A stretch of DNA of 64,000 nt, from the NCBI RefSeq assembly GCF_014852585.1, contig NZ_JACVBX010000001.1:434001-498000 (forward strand). The letters run 5' to 3'. The notes under the pieces are model-generated. The model worked only from the letters and a program-made list of their open reading frames with translations. It was not told the origin of the DNA and searched no databases. This document shows, piece by piece, positions 56,995-64,000 of this stretch. Numbering within the stretch: the first letter of the stretch is position 1; the number at the start of each line of letters is the position of its first letter. This DNA comes from Pseudomonas sp. PDM18. Lineage in GTDB: Bacteria; Pseudomonadota; Gammaproteobacteria; Pseudomonadales; Pseudomonadaceae. A program made the position numbers and the translations under genes.

Positions 56995-58341
56995 ATGCCG
57001 ATGGGAACCTATCCGCTTCACCCCGCCCTTTCCTCCCGCGTGGAGCGCCTGCCGGAGCAGGTGGACGTGGTCATCGCCGGCAGCGGCATCATGGGCTGTG
57101 CCACCGCGTGGCAGCTCGCCGGCCTGGGCCTGAGCGTGCTGGTGCTGGACAAGGCCGGCCTCGCCAGCCAGCAATCCACCCGCGCCTGGGGCTTCGTCCG
57201 CCAGCAGGCGCGCGACCCGGCGGAAGTGCCGCTGATGATGGCCGCCATCCCGCTGTGGGAACGTCTGGAAGAGGAGCTGCAACTACCGCTGGAATGGCGT
57301 CAGGGCGGCTGCCTGTACCTGGCCGAAACGCCGGAGCAGCAGCACAAGTACGAGGACTGGCTGAAGGTCGCCGCGAACTTCGGCCTCGGCACCCGGCTGC
57401 TGGGCCGCGCGGAAGTCGCACAGCTGATGCCGGCGCTTAGCGATCCGGCACTCGGCGCTCTCTACACCGCCAACGACGGCCAGGCCGAGCCGCGCCGCGT
57501 CGCTCCCGCCTACGCGCTGCGCGCCATCGAGCGCGGCGCCGTATTCGTCGAGGGCTGCGGCGTCACCGGCATCGACCGCGCCGCCAGCGCCATTTGCGGT
57601 GTGCAGACCGAACGCGGCTACGTGAAGACCCGGCAACTGCTGGTCTGCGCTGGCGCCAGCAGTTGGCGCCTGTTGCAGAGCCTCGGGCTGGCGCTGCCGC
57701 AACAGGCCGTGCGGTGCACCGTCTCGCGCACCAGCCCCGGTCCGGATGTCGGCGCGCAGAGTTTCATCGGCCACGGCATCGGCTTCCGCCAGCGCGCCGA
57801 AGGCAGCATCAACCTCGCCGACGAAACCCAGGCCGATATCGACCTCAACCTCGATTACCTGCGCGGAGCAAAACATTACCTGCCGCACCTGCCGGAGCAC
57901 CGCGCGGGCTTCTCCTTCAAGCTCAACGGCGCGCTGTTCCACGACCTGCGCCAGCGCCTGCCCGGCTCGGAACGAAGCGTGAATGGCCCGGTCCTTGGCG
58001 AACGCGATCCGCAGGTGAAAGCCAATACCTCGCGCGTGTTCCAGGCGCAGAGCAACCTCGCCAGGGCATTCCCGGCGCTGCGCGATGTGAAGGTGGTGGA
58101 AAGCTGGGCCGGCCTGATCGACGTGCTGCCCGACGGCATCCCCGTGCTCGACGCCCCGCCGGAAGTCCCCGGCCTGCTGATCGCCACCGGGTTCTGCGGC
58201 CATGGTTTTGCGATGGGACCCATCGTCGGCCAGGTGATGAGTCAGTGGCTGCATAACGGCGAGCCGGGGATGGACCTGCATGCCTTCAGGTTGCGGCGCT
58301 TTGCCGACCGGACGGCCGGCAAGCCCTACTCGTTATTCTGA
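56995..58341 (+). CDS. FAD-dependent oxidoreductase (DAO family)
   Basis: Flavoenzyme of 448 residues. The FAD-binding Rossmann motif is VDVVIAGSGIMGCATAWQLAGLGLSVLVLDK (about residues 22-52). The DAO-type C-terminal motif is PDGIPVLDAPPEVPGLLIATGFCGHGFAMGPIVGQ. It resembles D-amino-acid/sarcosine/glycerol-3-phosphate type oxidases, transferring a hydride from an amine or alcohol. The start ATG at 56995 is followed by another at 57001. It is the last gene of the operon, 89 bases after gene 3, so it might also have its own promoter. Confidence 0.85.
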   Translation: MPMGTYPLHPALSSRVERLPEQVDVVIAGSGIMGCATAWQLAGLGLSVLVLDKAGLASQQSTRAWGFVRQQARDPAEVPLMMAAIPLWERLEEELQLPLEWRQGGCLYLAETPEQQHKYEDWLKVAANFGLGTRLLGRAEVAQLMPALSDPALGALYTANDGQAEPRRVAPAYALRAIERGAVFVEGCGVTGIDRAASAICGVQTERGYVKTRQLLVCAGASSWRLLQSLGLALPQQAVRCTVSRTSPGPDVGAQSFIGHGIGFRQRAEGSINLADETQADIDLNLDYLRGAKHYLPHLPEHRAGFSFKLNGALFHDLRQRLPGSERSVNGPVLGERDPQVKANTSRVFQAQSNLARAFPALRDVKVVESWAGLIDVLPDGIPVLDAPPEVPGLLIATGFCGHGFAMGPIVGQVMSQWLHNGEPGMDLHAFRLRRFADRTAGKPYSLF

Positions 58342-58375
58342 AGGATCGCTTGGCTCCTACAAGGTCATTCCCGCG

Positions 58376-59854
58376 CTATTCGCCCTCTTCAACCACCGGC
58401 GCGTCATCGCTCAATGCCCGCTCCAGCCACTCGGTCGGCAGGTTCTTGCTGGCCCGAGCCCCGAGTAGCTTCACCTGTTCGGCGCGACTGATCAGGTTGC
58501 CGCGTCCTTCACAGAGCTTGTTGCGCGCGGCCGCGTAAGTCTTGTCCAACTGCTGCAGGCGGGTGCCCATCTCGTCCAGGTCCTGCACAAATAGCACGAA
58601 CTTGTCGTACAGCGCCCCGGCACGCTCGGCGATCTCACGGGCATTCTGGTTCTGCCGTTCCTGGCGCCAGAGGCTGTCGATCACACGCAGCGTCGCCAAC
58701 AGGGTGGTCGGGCTGACGATCACGATGTTGCGCTCGAAGGCCTCCTGGAACAGGTTCGGCTCGGCCTGCAGCGCCGCCGAGAAAGCCGCTTCGATCGGCA
58801 TGAACAGCAGCACGAAGTCGAGGCTGTGTAGGCCCTCCAGTCGACGGTAATCCTTGTCGGAAAGACCCTTCACATGGCTGCGCAACGACAGCACGTGCGC
58901 CTTGAGCGCCTGCTGGCGGATCAACTCGTCCTCGGCGGCGATGAACTGCTGGTAGGCGGTCAGGCTGACCTTGGCATCCACCACCACCTGCTTGTCGCCG
59001 GGCAGGCGAATCAGCACGTCCGGCTGGAAGCGCTCGCCGTCCGGCGCCCGCAGGCTGACCTGGGTTTCGTATTCGCGCCCCTTCTCCAGGCCGGCATGTT
59101 CCAGCACGCGTTCAAGCACCAGTTCGCCCCAGTTGCCCTGGGTCTTCTGGCCCTTCAGCGCGCGGGTCAGGTTGGTAGCTTCCTCGCCCAGCCGCAGGTT
59201 CAGCTGTTGCAGGCGCTCCAGCTCCTTGGTCAGCGAGAAGCGTTCGCGGGCCTCGGCCTGGTAGCTCTCCTCCACACGTTTCTCGAAGGACTGGATGCGC
59301 TCTTTCAGCGGATCCAGCAATTGCCCGAGGCGCTGCTGGCTGGACTCGGCAAAACGCTGTTCGCGCTCGTCGAAGATCTTCCCGGCCAGCTCGGCGAATT
59401 GCGCACGCAGGTCGTCCTTCGCCGCTTGCAGATCGCCCAGGCGCTGCTGGTGATTCTCCTGCTGCTCGCGCAATTCGGCGGACAGTGCCGCGTGCTCGGC
59501 GGAGAGTCGGCGCAGTTCGACTTCCTTGTCGGCACGCTCGGCCTGCCAGTCCTGCTCAGCGTTGCCCAGGCGCGCGCGCTCATCCTTGCCCAGCTCGACT
59601 TCACGGCGCAGTGCCGCCGCCTCGGCGGAGAGTTCAGCGTGCCGGCCGCTCAGGCGCTGGAAGGCCTCGCGGTCCGCCTCGGCCTGGGCGGAGAGTCCGT
59701 CCTGCGCCAGTTGCGCCATGGCGAGGCGCTCGCGCAGCAGGGTCGCCTCCTGCTCCACCTCCACCCTGCGCGCCTGCAGGCGCCAGGCGAGCACCGCCAT
59801 GGGCAGCAATCCGGCGAGCGCACCGAACAACAGGGCGGAAAGATCGAGGGGCAT
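58376..59854 (-). CDS. rmuC: DNA recombination protein RmuC
   Basis: Protein of 492 residues. An N-terminal helix (ALLFGALAGLLPMAVLAWRL) tethers it to the inner membrane. A long coiled coil follows (about residues 30-190, rich in Glu/Ala/Arg/Gln). The RmuC core (PF02646) includes GNWGELVLERVLEHAGLEKGREYETQ, PDVLIRLPGDKQVVVDAKVSL and LHSLDFVLLFMPIEAAF. RmuC limits inversion of short repeats and is a putative nuclease. The start is the ATG at 59854; the frame continues upstream without a good start. Element B lies about 110 bases upstream. Confidence 0.92.
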   Translation of the reverse strand: MPLDLSALLFGALAGLLPMAVLAWRLQARRVEVEQEATLLRERLAMAQLAQDGLSAQAEADREAFQRLSGRHAELSAEAAALRREVELGKDERARLGNAEQDWQAERADKEVELRRLSAEHAALSAELREQQENHQQRLGDLQAAKDDLRAQFAELAGKIFDEREQRFAESSQQRLGQLLDPLKERIQSFEKRVEESYQAEARERFSLTKELERLQQLNLRLGEEATNLTRALKGQKTQGNWGELVLERVLEHAGLEKGREYETQVSLRAPDGERFQPDVLIRLPGDKQVVVDAKVSLTAYQQFIAAEDELIRQQALKAHVLSLRSHVKGLSDKDYRRLEGLHSLDFVLLFMPIEAAFSAALQAEPNLFQEAFERNIVIVSPTTLLATLRVIDSLWRQERQNQNAREIAERAGALYDKFVLFVQDLDEMGTRLQQLDKTYAAARNKLCEGRGNLISRAEQVKLLGARASKNLPTEWLERALSDDAPVVEEGE

Positions 59855-60308
59855 GCAGGACTCCGGGTGTGGCAATGGATCGCGCCAGTCTAACAGTCGC
59901 CCGTGCGAGGAGCCTCGTCCGCTGTAAAGGCCTTGGAACAAGGCTCCTGAGCAAGCGCTCGGGACAATCCACAGAAGCTGTGGATAACTCAGTGGAGAAC
60001 TTGCTTAAAACAGCCCATACCCCCAGTGAACTGGGGCCGTGTGACAGATTGGTGATTTTTTCACCAATCGAAATTTACTTTATTTTTCAATGAGTTAAAA
60101 AACGCAAGGAAATTCGAGAGGTGGCCAACTGCAATGTTTCGGGGACTTGACAGAGTGCGTCAGCATTGTGCACAAGTGCGCGCCACGCAACAGCCGACCG
60201 CCCCGTTTCAGGGCAGTGGATAGGAAGTGTTCTCAGGCAGACAGTGCATTCATCCGGGTACAGCGCGCGCCGGAAGCTCCGTCTCCCGACGCCGATACCC
60301 GGAGAATT
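59855..60308. other. Gene-free stretch with element B and hairpins
   Basis: This 454-base interval between rmuC and the small gene at 60309 has no supported gene. It holds element B (59966-60176), which includes a nine-base hairpin GATTGGTGA/TCACCAATC (60047-60069), and the AT-rich patch 60050-60105 that is unlike the surrounding composition. Confidence 0.6.
59966..60176. other. Intergenic element B with DnaA box, paralogous to 36452-36656
   Basis: Begins with ATCCACA (59967-59973) and the inverse TGTGGAT (59979-59985); GTGGATAAC at 59980-59988 makes an exact DnaA box on the minus strand. Then: ATACCCCCAG (60017-60026), GACAGATTGGTGATTTTTT (60043-60061), GTTAAAAA (60094-60101), TGCGTCA (60156-60162) and TGTGCACAAG (60167-60176). 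The order and orientation match element A, and the GACAGAT block agrees at 17 of 19 positions. It sits upstream of minus-strand rmuC. Confidence 0.6.
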
Positions 60309-60518
60309 TCATGCGATCTGGACCTGCCGGCGCGGCAAGCGCTGCGGCCGGATGATGCGGGGTGGATCGGGAAGCTGGACCGCCTGCCGCTCGGCGGCGC
60401 TGACCCGCGCGTAAATGCGCTCGGCAGCACTGCGGCTGTTGCAGTCGTAGAAGAACTGGTTGAGGTACACGCGCCAGCGACGATCGTCGCTGGGATGGAC
60501 GGCTATCCGTATATCCAT
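60309..60518 (-). CDS. Small hypothetical protein (69 aa)
   Basis: Not recognised. MDIRIAVHPSDDRRWRVYLN leads into a short basic and aromatic stretch and a C-terminus rich in Arg and Pro. The first half (RWRVYLNQFFYDCNSRSAAERIYARV) looks like a folded beta-alpha unit as in small Pseudomonas proteins of unknown function. I used the internal ATG at 60518 because the remainder upstream has no family-like text. The evidence is modest. Confidence 0.5.
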   Translation of the reverse strand: MDIRIAVHPSDDRRWRVYLNQFFYDCNSRSAAERIYARVSAAERQAVQLPDPPRIIRPQRLPRRQVQIA

Positions 60519-60594
60519 GGTCTGGCGCTCCCTGCTTGGCCATCCCGAAACATACACCGCTCGCCATGACGCGACAGTGGCAAACGATGAACGG

Positions 60595-61359
60595 TCAGGC
60601 CGGATGCGGCAGCCTGCCATCCACCAGATACTGCTCGCGCCGGTACAGTCGCGGGCTGTCGGGCACCTGGGCATGCTTGAAGGCGACGTACTCGGAAGTC
60701 GTCTCGCACAGCCATGGCATCAGATTGCGCGGACGCTTCTCGGTGAAGGCCGAGGGAGCGAACAACGCCACGTTTACGCCACCGTTCGGGCAACGTGCCG
60801 AACGGTATTCAAATGCCTCAACCCCCGCCTCACGCATCGCGCTGCCCAGGCCCTGGGTCACGCTGTAATCCTGAGGATCGAGCAGCGCTTCGTGTTCCCG
60901 GAAAGGCGGCAGGTGCAGGCGCACGCCCTTCTGTACCTGGAAACGCGCCTCGAAGGACGCGTGTTCGGACAGGATTCGCCCACTGGGCGGCGGTGTCGCC
61001 ATCCCTTCCCACAGCACGAAGCGGTAAAAGGCCGATTCCGCCATCGCCGTTTCCAGCTTGAGCGCGCCGTAAAACAGGCTCGGCTCATGGCGCCGCCCGA
61101 AGCGCGAGCCCCAGCGCAGCGGTGGATAGCGGAATGGTGTCTTCAATAGATAGTGCAGCGGCTCGGCGGGTGGCGGCATGCGCGGCTTGCTGGTTTCCAG
61201 CAATTCCTCGAGCAACGCCTGCTCCTCCAAGGTGTCCACCAGCTGCAAAGTCGCTACCTGGCCCTGGCTTTCCACCAGGCGCACCAGGCGCCCGCGGATG
61301 GGAGCGACGACCGAATCCTCATACTTCGCCCAGAGACGGGCGCCAGCTGTGAAGGACAT
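60595..61359 (-). CDS. RES-domain toxin (NAD+-targeting)
   Basis: RES family protein of 254 residues, the toxic member of an Xre-RES pair. RES toxins degrade or phosphorolyse NAD+ and halt growth. The Arg-Glu-Ser residues that name the domain fit SRFGRRHEPSLFYGALKLETAMAESAFYRFVLWEG (near residues 85-120). The C-terminal part includes NVALFAPSAFTEKRPRNLMPWLCETTS. The start ATG at 61359 directly follows the antitoxin stop (TGAATG), so the toxin is made with, and after, its antitoxin. Confidence 0.88.
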   Translation of the reverse strand: MSFTAGARLWAKYEDSVVAPIRGRLVRLVESQGQVATLQLVDTLEEQALLEELLETSKPRMPPPAEPLHYLLKTPFRYPPLRWGSRFGRRHEPSLFYGALKLETAMAESAFYRFVLWEGMATPPPSGRILSEHASFEARFQVQKGVRLHLPPFREHEALLDPQDYSVTQGLGSAMREAGVEAFEYRSARCPNGGVNVALFAPSAFTEKRPRNLMPWLCETTSEYVAFKHAQVPDSPRLYRREQYLVDGRLPHPA

Positions 61360-61728
61360 TCAGACCTTGCCCCGGATAGCGTCCAGGTACTCGACCACCG
61401 CAACCAATCCCTGCACCTGCTCCATCAACTGCAACGGCACGCCGCCGAGGTGACGGTTCTCGGTGCGCAGGAAGTGGCGCATGTCTTCATGATTGCCGCC
61501 AAACAGCGCGAAGAGTGCGCGGTAGATGCGCACCAACAGTAGTGCCAGCTCGCCGGTCTTGCTGTCCACCCGCAGGCCGTTCTGCTTCCAGCGACTCACC
61601 GCGCTGCGGTCCACGCCGACGATGGCAGCCAGTTCCTGCTGGGTCATTGCCAGGTGCTCGCGCGCAGTCAGCACTGCCTTCGCCAGGACGGCATCGGCAG
61701 CCGGGTTTTCCTTCAGCAGAGCGCTCAT
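61360..61728 (-). CDS. Xre/MbcA-type antitoxin (HTH plus DUF2384)
   Basis: Antitoxin of 122 residues. The N-terminal HTH is EHLAMTQQELAAIVGVDRSAVSRWKQNGLRV; the C-terminal DUF2384 (MbcA/ParS/Xre-C) domain is ALLLVRIYRALFALFGGNHEDMRHFLRTENRHLGGVPLQLMEQVQGLVAVVEYLDAIRG. It binds and neutralises the RES toxin encoded next and represses the operon. The upstream region has an inverted repeat (61743-61756). Confidence 0.88.
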   Translation of the reverse strand: MSALLKENPAADAVLAKAVLTAREHLAMTQQELAAIVGVDRSAVSRWKQNGLRVDSKTGELALLLVRIYRALFALFGGNHEDMRHFLRTENRHLGGVPLQLMEQVQGLVAVVEYLDAIRGKV

Positions 61729-61742
61729 GGCAGAACTCCATT

Positions 61743-61756
61743 CAGTGCATTCACTG
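61743..61756. promoter_or_regulatory. Inverted repeat upstream of the Xre-RES operon, candidate operator
   Basis: CAGTG-CATT-CACTG lies 15 bases before the antitoxin start. It is well placed for autorepression, as is usual in toxin-antitoxin operons. No full promoter elements are asserted. Confidence 0.45.
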
Positions 61757-61993
61757 CAAACATACCATTAAATGCTGCAATCGCACAAAGACGAAACAGC
61801 GCAGCCCGACTTAGGTCGACTCACGCACGGCCTTGTATCCACGCGCTGAAAAAGTGGAAAAACTCTTTACCAGACATTTACTTCGCCTTGGCATTCATTG
61901 ACGCGGTGCTGCGGTCAGATGAAGTACCCGGATCGTCCGGGACGATGAAAGTGGAAATACGTACCGCGATAGCGCTTGCGCCAGGAGAACACC

Positions 61994-62440
61994 ATGAAGA
62001 AGTCCGTCGCCCTGCTCTGTGCCGCCCTGATGCTTGGCAGCCCGCTGGCCAGTTTCGCCCAACCTGGCCCCGGCCCGGACAACGGCCCTAACCGGCACGA
62101 AAACCGCAGGCCGCAGCAACCGCAGTACCAGCAGCACCAATCGCAACATGCGCCCCAGAGCAGTTACAACCAGCAGGCTCGCACCGGCCAGAACAACACT
62201 CACGCCTATCGCAACCCGGACTTCCGCCCGCAGCCCGGCATGCCGGTGCCCCACCGCGACTGGCGCCGCGGCGTGGTCGTGGAGCCAAACTATCGCGGCG
62301 ATCGCTACTGGGTCACTGACTGGCACGCTCGCCACCTGTACGCACCGCCGCGCGACCATCGCTGGCTGTACGTCAACGGCGACTACATCCTGGTCGCCAT
62401 TGCAAGCGGCGTGATCGTCAACATCCTCAGCGGTTACTGA
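61994..62440 (+). CDS. RcnB-like exported protein
   Basis: Periplasmic protein of 148 residues. The signal (MKKSVALLCAALMLGSPLASFA) precedes a low-complexity linker rich in Pro, Asn, Gln and His (QPGPGPDNGPNRHENRRPQQ and on). The C-terminal RcnB-type domain has HRDWRRGVVVEPNYRGDRYWVTDWHARHLYAPPRDHRWLYVNGDYILVAI. RcnB of E. coli is linked to nickel/cobalt export, but homologues here need not be. A GGAG site precedes the ATG at 61994. Confidence 0.84.
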   Translation: MKKSVALLCAALMLGSPLASFAQPGPGPDNGPNRHENRRPQQPQYQQHQSQHAPQSSYNQQARTGQNNTHAYRNPDFRPQPGMPVPHRDWRRGVVVEPNYRGDRYWVTDWHARHLYAPPRDHRWLYVNGDYILVAIASGVIVNILSGY

Positions 62441-62446
62441 TTCATT

Positions 62447-62881
62447 TCAGGCGCTGTCGCTAACCATCGAGCCGCTGCCACTGCCGCCTCCCCGGCGGAT
62501 CGCGTCGGCCAATGCCGCGGCGGTCTGCTGCATGGCCGCGCTGGTGCTGGCGATACGGCTCTGCAGCGCCATCAGTGCAGCGGTCCGCTCGGCGTCGGAG
62601 GAGTAATGACGCTGCTGCGCCTCCGCCAACTCGCGCTGTTCCTCCTGCAATTGCCTCTGAAGCTCCTTCAGGCGCTTCTGCAACTGTTCGACGGTCGTGC
62701 TGGCGCCTCCGGAACTACCGGAACTCTTGCTACTGGGCGCCACGCCGCCGGCTTGCAGGCGCGGGCTCTGGGCATTACTGCCGGTGTCTTCGCTGGCGGC
62801 TCCAGCCGATGCGCCGGCATCGCTCCCCACGCGAAGCTGGGTGGCAAACGTCTGGATGGCGGGGGTAATGGAAAGGCTCAT
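62447..62881 (-). CDS. Hypothetical coiled-coil protein (144 aa)
   Basis: Not recognised. A disordered Ser/Gly/Ala N-terminal half (GASAGAASEDTGSNAQSPRL, SSKSSGSSGGAS) is followed by a strong coiled coil (TVEQLQKRLKELQRQLQEEQ and ELAEAQQRHYSSDAER) and a helical Ala-rich tail. The beginning MSLSITPAIQTFATQL resembles small surface-associated Pseudomonas proteins. The ATG at 62881 is chosen over the longer upstream frame. It converges on the RcnB-like gene with six bases between them. Confidence 0.65.
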   Translation of the reverse strand: MSLSITPAIQTFATQLRVGSDAGASAGAASEDTGSNAQSPRLQAGGVAPSSKSSGSSGGASTTVEQLQKRLKELQRQLQEEQRELAEAQQRHYSSDAERTAALMALQSRIASTSAAMQQTAAALADAIRRGGGSGSGSMVSDSA

Positions 62882-63006
62882 GCCGGATGTCCTTTGTTCC
62901 GGGAATTCAGCCGATCTATCGGCCACAGCGGGAAAATCTTGAAAGCTCCTTCGCACAGGCTGGCAAAGCTCCTAGGATAGGCGCCTTTATTTCCCAGCCT
63001 GTCGCC

Positions 63007-63489
63007 ATGGACAAGAAACGCGCCTACCAACTGATCCTCGCTCGCCTCGCCGAAGACCTGGAGATCGCCGTGCGCGCCGCGCAAACGGCCCACGAGACCG
63101 CGACCCACGAGGAGAACATTGCCGAAAACAAGTACGACACGCTCGGCCTGGAAGCGGCTTACCTCGCCGCCGGCCAGTCGCGCCGCGTGGAGGAGATCCG
63201 CCACGCCCTGGCGCTGTTCGAGAACCTGCAGCTACGCGACTTCGATGAAGAACAAGGCATCCAGACCAGCGCCCTCGTGCAACTGGTCAACGAGCAGGAC
63301 CAGCAGCGCTGGATCTTCCTCGGCCCGGACGGCGCCGGCCTCAAGGTGCAATTAGAAGGCAACGAAATCCTCGTCATCACTACCCGTGCCCCACTGGGCA
63401 GCGCCCTCCTTCATCGCCACCCCGGCGACGAAGTGGAAGTCGGCACCGGCAGCGCTCGTCAGCGCTACGAAATCCTCGACGCCCACTGA
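63007..63489 (+). CDS. GreA/GreB-like transcription factor homologue
   Basis: Protein of 160 residues. The N-terminal helical part (LILARLAEDLEIAVRAAQTAHETATHEENIAENKYDTLGLEAAYLAAGQSRRVEEIRHALALFENLQLRDF) forms a coiled coil as in Gre factors, and the C-terminal FKBP-like part is GNEILVITTRAPLGSALLHRHPGDEVEV. Gre proteins insert into the RNA polymerase secondary channel; this homologue has YDTLGLEAAYLA in the tip instead of the usual acidic pair, so its activity is uncertain. Start ATG at 63007. Confidence 0.78.
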   Translation: MDKKRAYQLILARLAEDLEIAVRAAQTAHETATHEENIAENKYDTLGLEAAYLAAGQSRRVEEIRHALALFENLQLRDFDEEQGIQTSALVQLVNEQDQQRWIFLGPDGAGLKVQLEGNEILVITTRAPLGSALLHRHPGDEVEVGTGSARQRYEILDAH

Positions 63490-63632
63490 CAGGCCATGCG
63501 TCCGGCTGCCGCAAAGCAGTCGAGAGCATCGATGAAAAATCTGAGCGGAACAGACAATACCCGGCACGCCGGCTGACGCAGACTAAGCTTCAAGGCCACA
63601 CCCCATCCCTATCGGCCTCAAGGAGAAGCACC

Positions 63633-63980
63633 ATGCTGTTCAACTGGTCCGAATACGTCCCCGCCGTGAAGAAAGCCTTCGGCGCGCTGGGCAAGAAACA
63701 CCCGAAGATGATCGCCGCCTACCAGGCTCTGGAAGCTGCCGCCGCGGACGGCGACGCCCTGGACGCCAAGACCCGCGAACTGATCGCCATCGCTGTGGCC
63801 ATCACCACCCGCTGCGACGGGTGCATCGGCGTCCACGCCGAAGCCGCACGCAAGGCCGGCGCCACCGAGGCCGAGATCGCCCAGACCCTGGCCACCGCCA
63901 TTTCCCTCAATGCCGGCGCCGCCTACATCTACTCCCTGCGCGCCCTCGAAGCCTACGAGTCCGCCGCCGCTCCGAAGTAA
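63633..63980 (+). CDS. AhpD-like/carboxymuconolactone decarboxylase-family protein
   Basis: Protein of 115 residues with the CMD/AhpD fold. The redox CxxC motif followed by His is TTRCDGCIGVHAEAARKAGATEAEIAQTLATAISLNAGAAYIY (Cys near residues 60 and 63, His near 67). It probably has peroxidase-related thiol chemistry in the cytosol; no alkyl hydroperoxide reductase gene is in the window. A GGAGAAGC site precedes the ATG. Confidence 0.88.
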   Translation: MLFNWSEYVPAVKKAFGALGKKHPKMIAAYQALEAAAADGDALDAKTRELIAIAVAITTRCDGCIGVHAEAARKAGATEAEIAQTLATAISLNAGAAYIYSLRALEAYESAAAPK

Positions 63981-64000
63981 GTCATCGCCCGCGACGCCCT

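Overview
The window is a gene-dense, high-GC chromosomal segment from a gamma-proteobacterium of the genus Pseudomonas, close to the P. aeruginosa / P. nitroreducens / P. citronellolis group. The basis is the protein content, and a gene order that I recall from P. aeruginosa PAO1 around PA3232-PA3271: exonuclease, CBS/nucleotidyltransferase protein, actP-yjcH, betaine-binding protein, pirin, patatin, htrB, minCDE, rluA, apeB, a GntR regulator with an ABC operon, algO, an EAL-CBS-GGDEF protein, an FKBP, rdgC, sugE, capB, a TonB receptor and a symporter-kinase. REP/REPIN repeats of the GTAGGAGCGAGCTTGCTCG type agree with this. The species cannot be fixed without a search. I see no prophage, insertion sequence, CRISPR array or integrated island.

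Layout. 1-3.4 kb: small conserved proteins (YheU, YnfA, DUF3309), an SDR oxidoreductase and intergenic repeats. 3.4-9 kb, minus strand: DnaQ-like exonuclease, cNMP/CBS/DUF294 signalling protein, acetate permease actP-yjcH, betaine-binding protein. 9.2-16 kb, plus: DUF2061, GH17 membrane glycosidase, unknowns, GNAT, alpha/beta hydrolase, MlaA-like protein, pirin. 16-18.3 kb, minus: patatin phospholipase and lipid A acyltransferase. 18.4-22.6 kb, plus: minC-minD-minE, rluA, apeB. 22.6-28.9 kb: a GntR/UTRA repressor divergent from a six-gene operon made of a binding protein, an alkaline-phosphatase-superfamily hydrolase, two permeases, an ATPase and a HAD phosphatase. This reads as uptake plus breakdown of a phosphorus-containing solute. 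28.9-36.4 kb: quinone oxidoreductase, algO protease, c-di-GMP protein, a three-gene HTH operon, a periplasmic binding protein and YkvA. 36.7-41 kb: FKBP isomerase, tRNA-Val and tRNA-Asp, rdgC, a BASS transporter, the guanidinium exporter sugE behind a guanidine-II (mini-ykkC) riboswitch, and capB. 41-46.9 kb, minus: MFS-acyltransferase fusion, TonB receptor, AraC regulator, GNAT. 47.2-50.7 kb: a large symporter-type hybrid histidine kinase. 50.8-58.3 kb: DMT transporter, LysR, and a MerR regulator divergent from a four-gene operon (M24 peptidase-like, EphD-like hydrolase-SDR fusion, PF10118 metal hydrolase, FAD oxidoreductase) whose promoter region holds a perfect 26-bp palindrome. 58.4-64 kb: rmuC, an Xre-RES toxin-antitoxin pair, an RcnB-like protein, a coiled-coil protein, a GreA/B-like protein and an AhpD-like protein.

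The strongest non-textbook signals are: (i) a pair of related intergenic elements of about 205-211 bp, 23 kb apart, each with a perfect DnaA-box 9-mer and the same ordered sequence blocks; (ii) the palindrome-controlled MerR/EphD-like operon; (iii) repeated TAGACCA half-sites in front of the phospho-solute operon; (iv) the guanidine-II riboswitch at sugE; (v) a greatly lengthened Ala/Glu/Lys/Pro linker in MinC. Start codons were chosen by ribosome binding sites, by family N-termini and by avoiding regulatory elements. Large open frames antisense to real genes are products of high GC at third codon positions and were not annotated.
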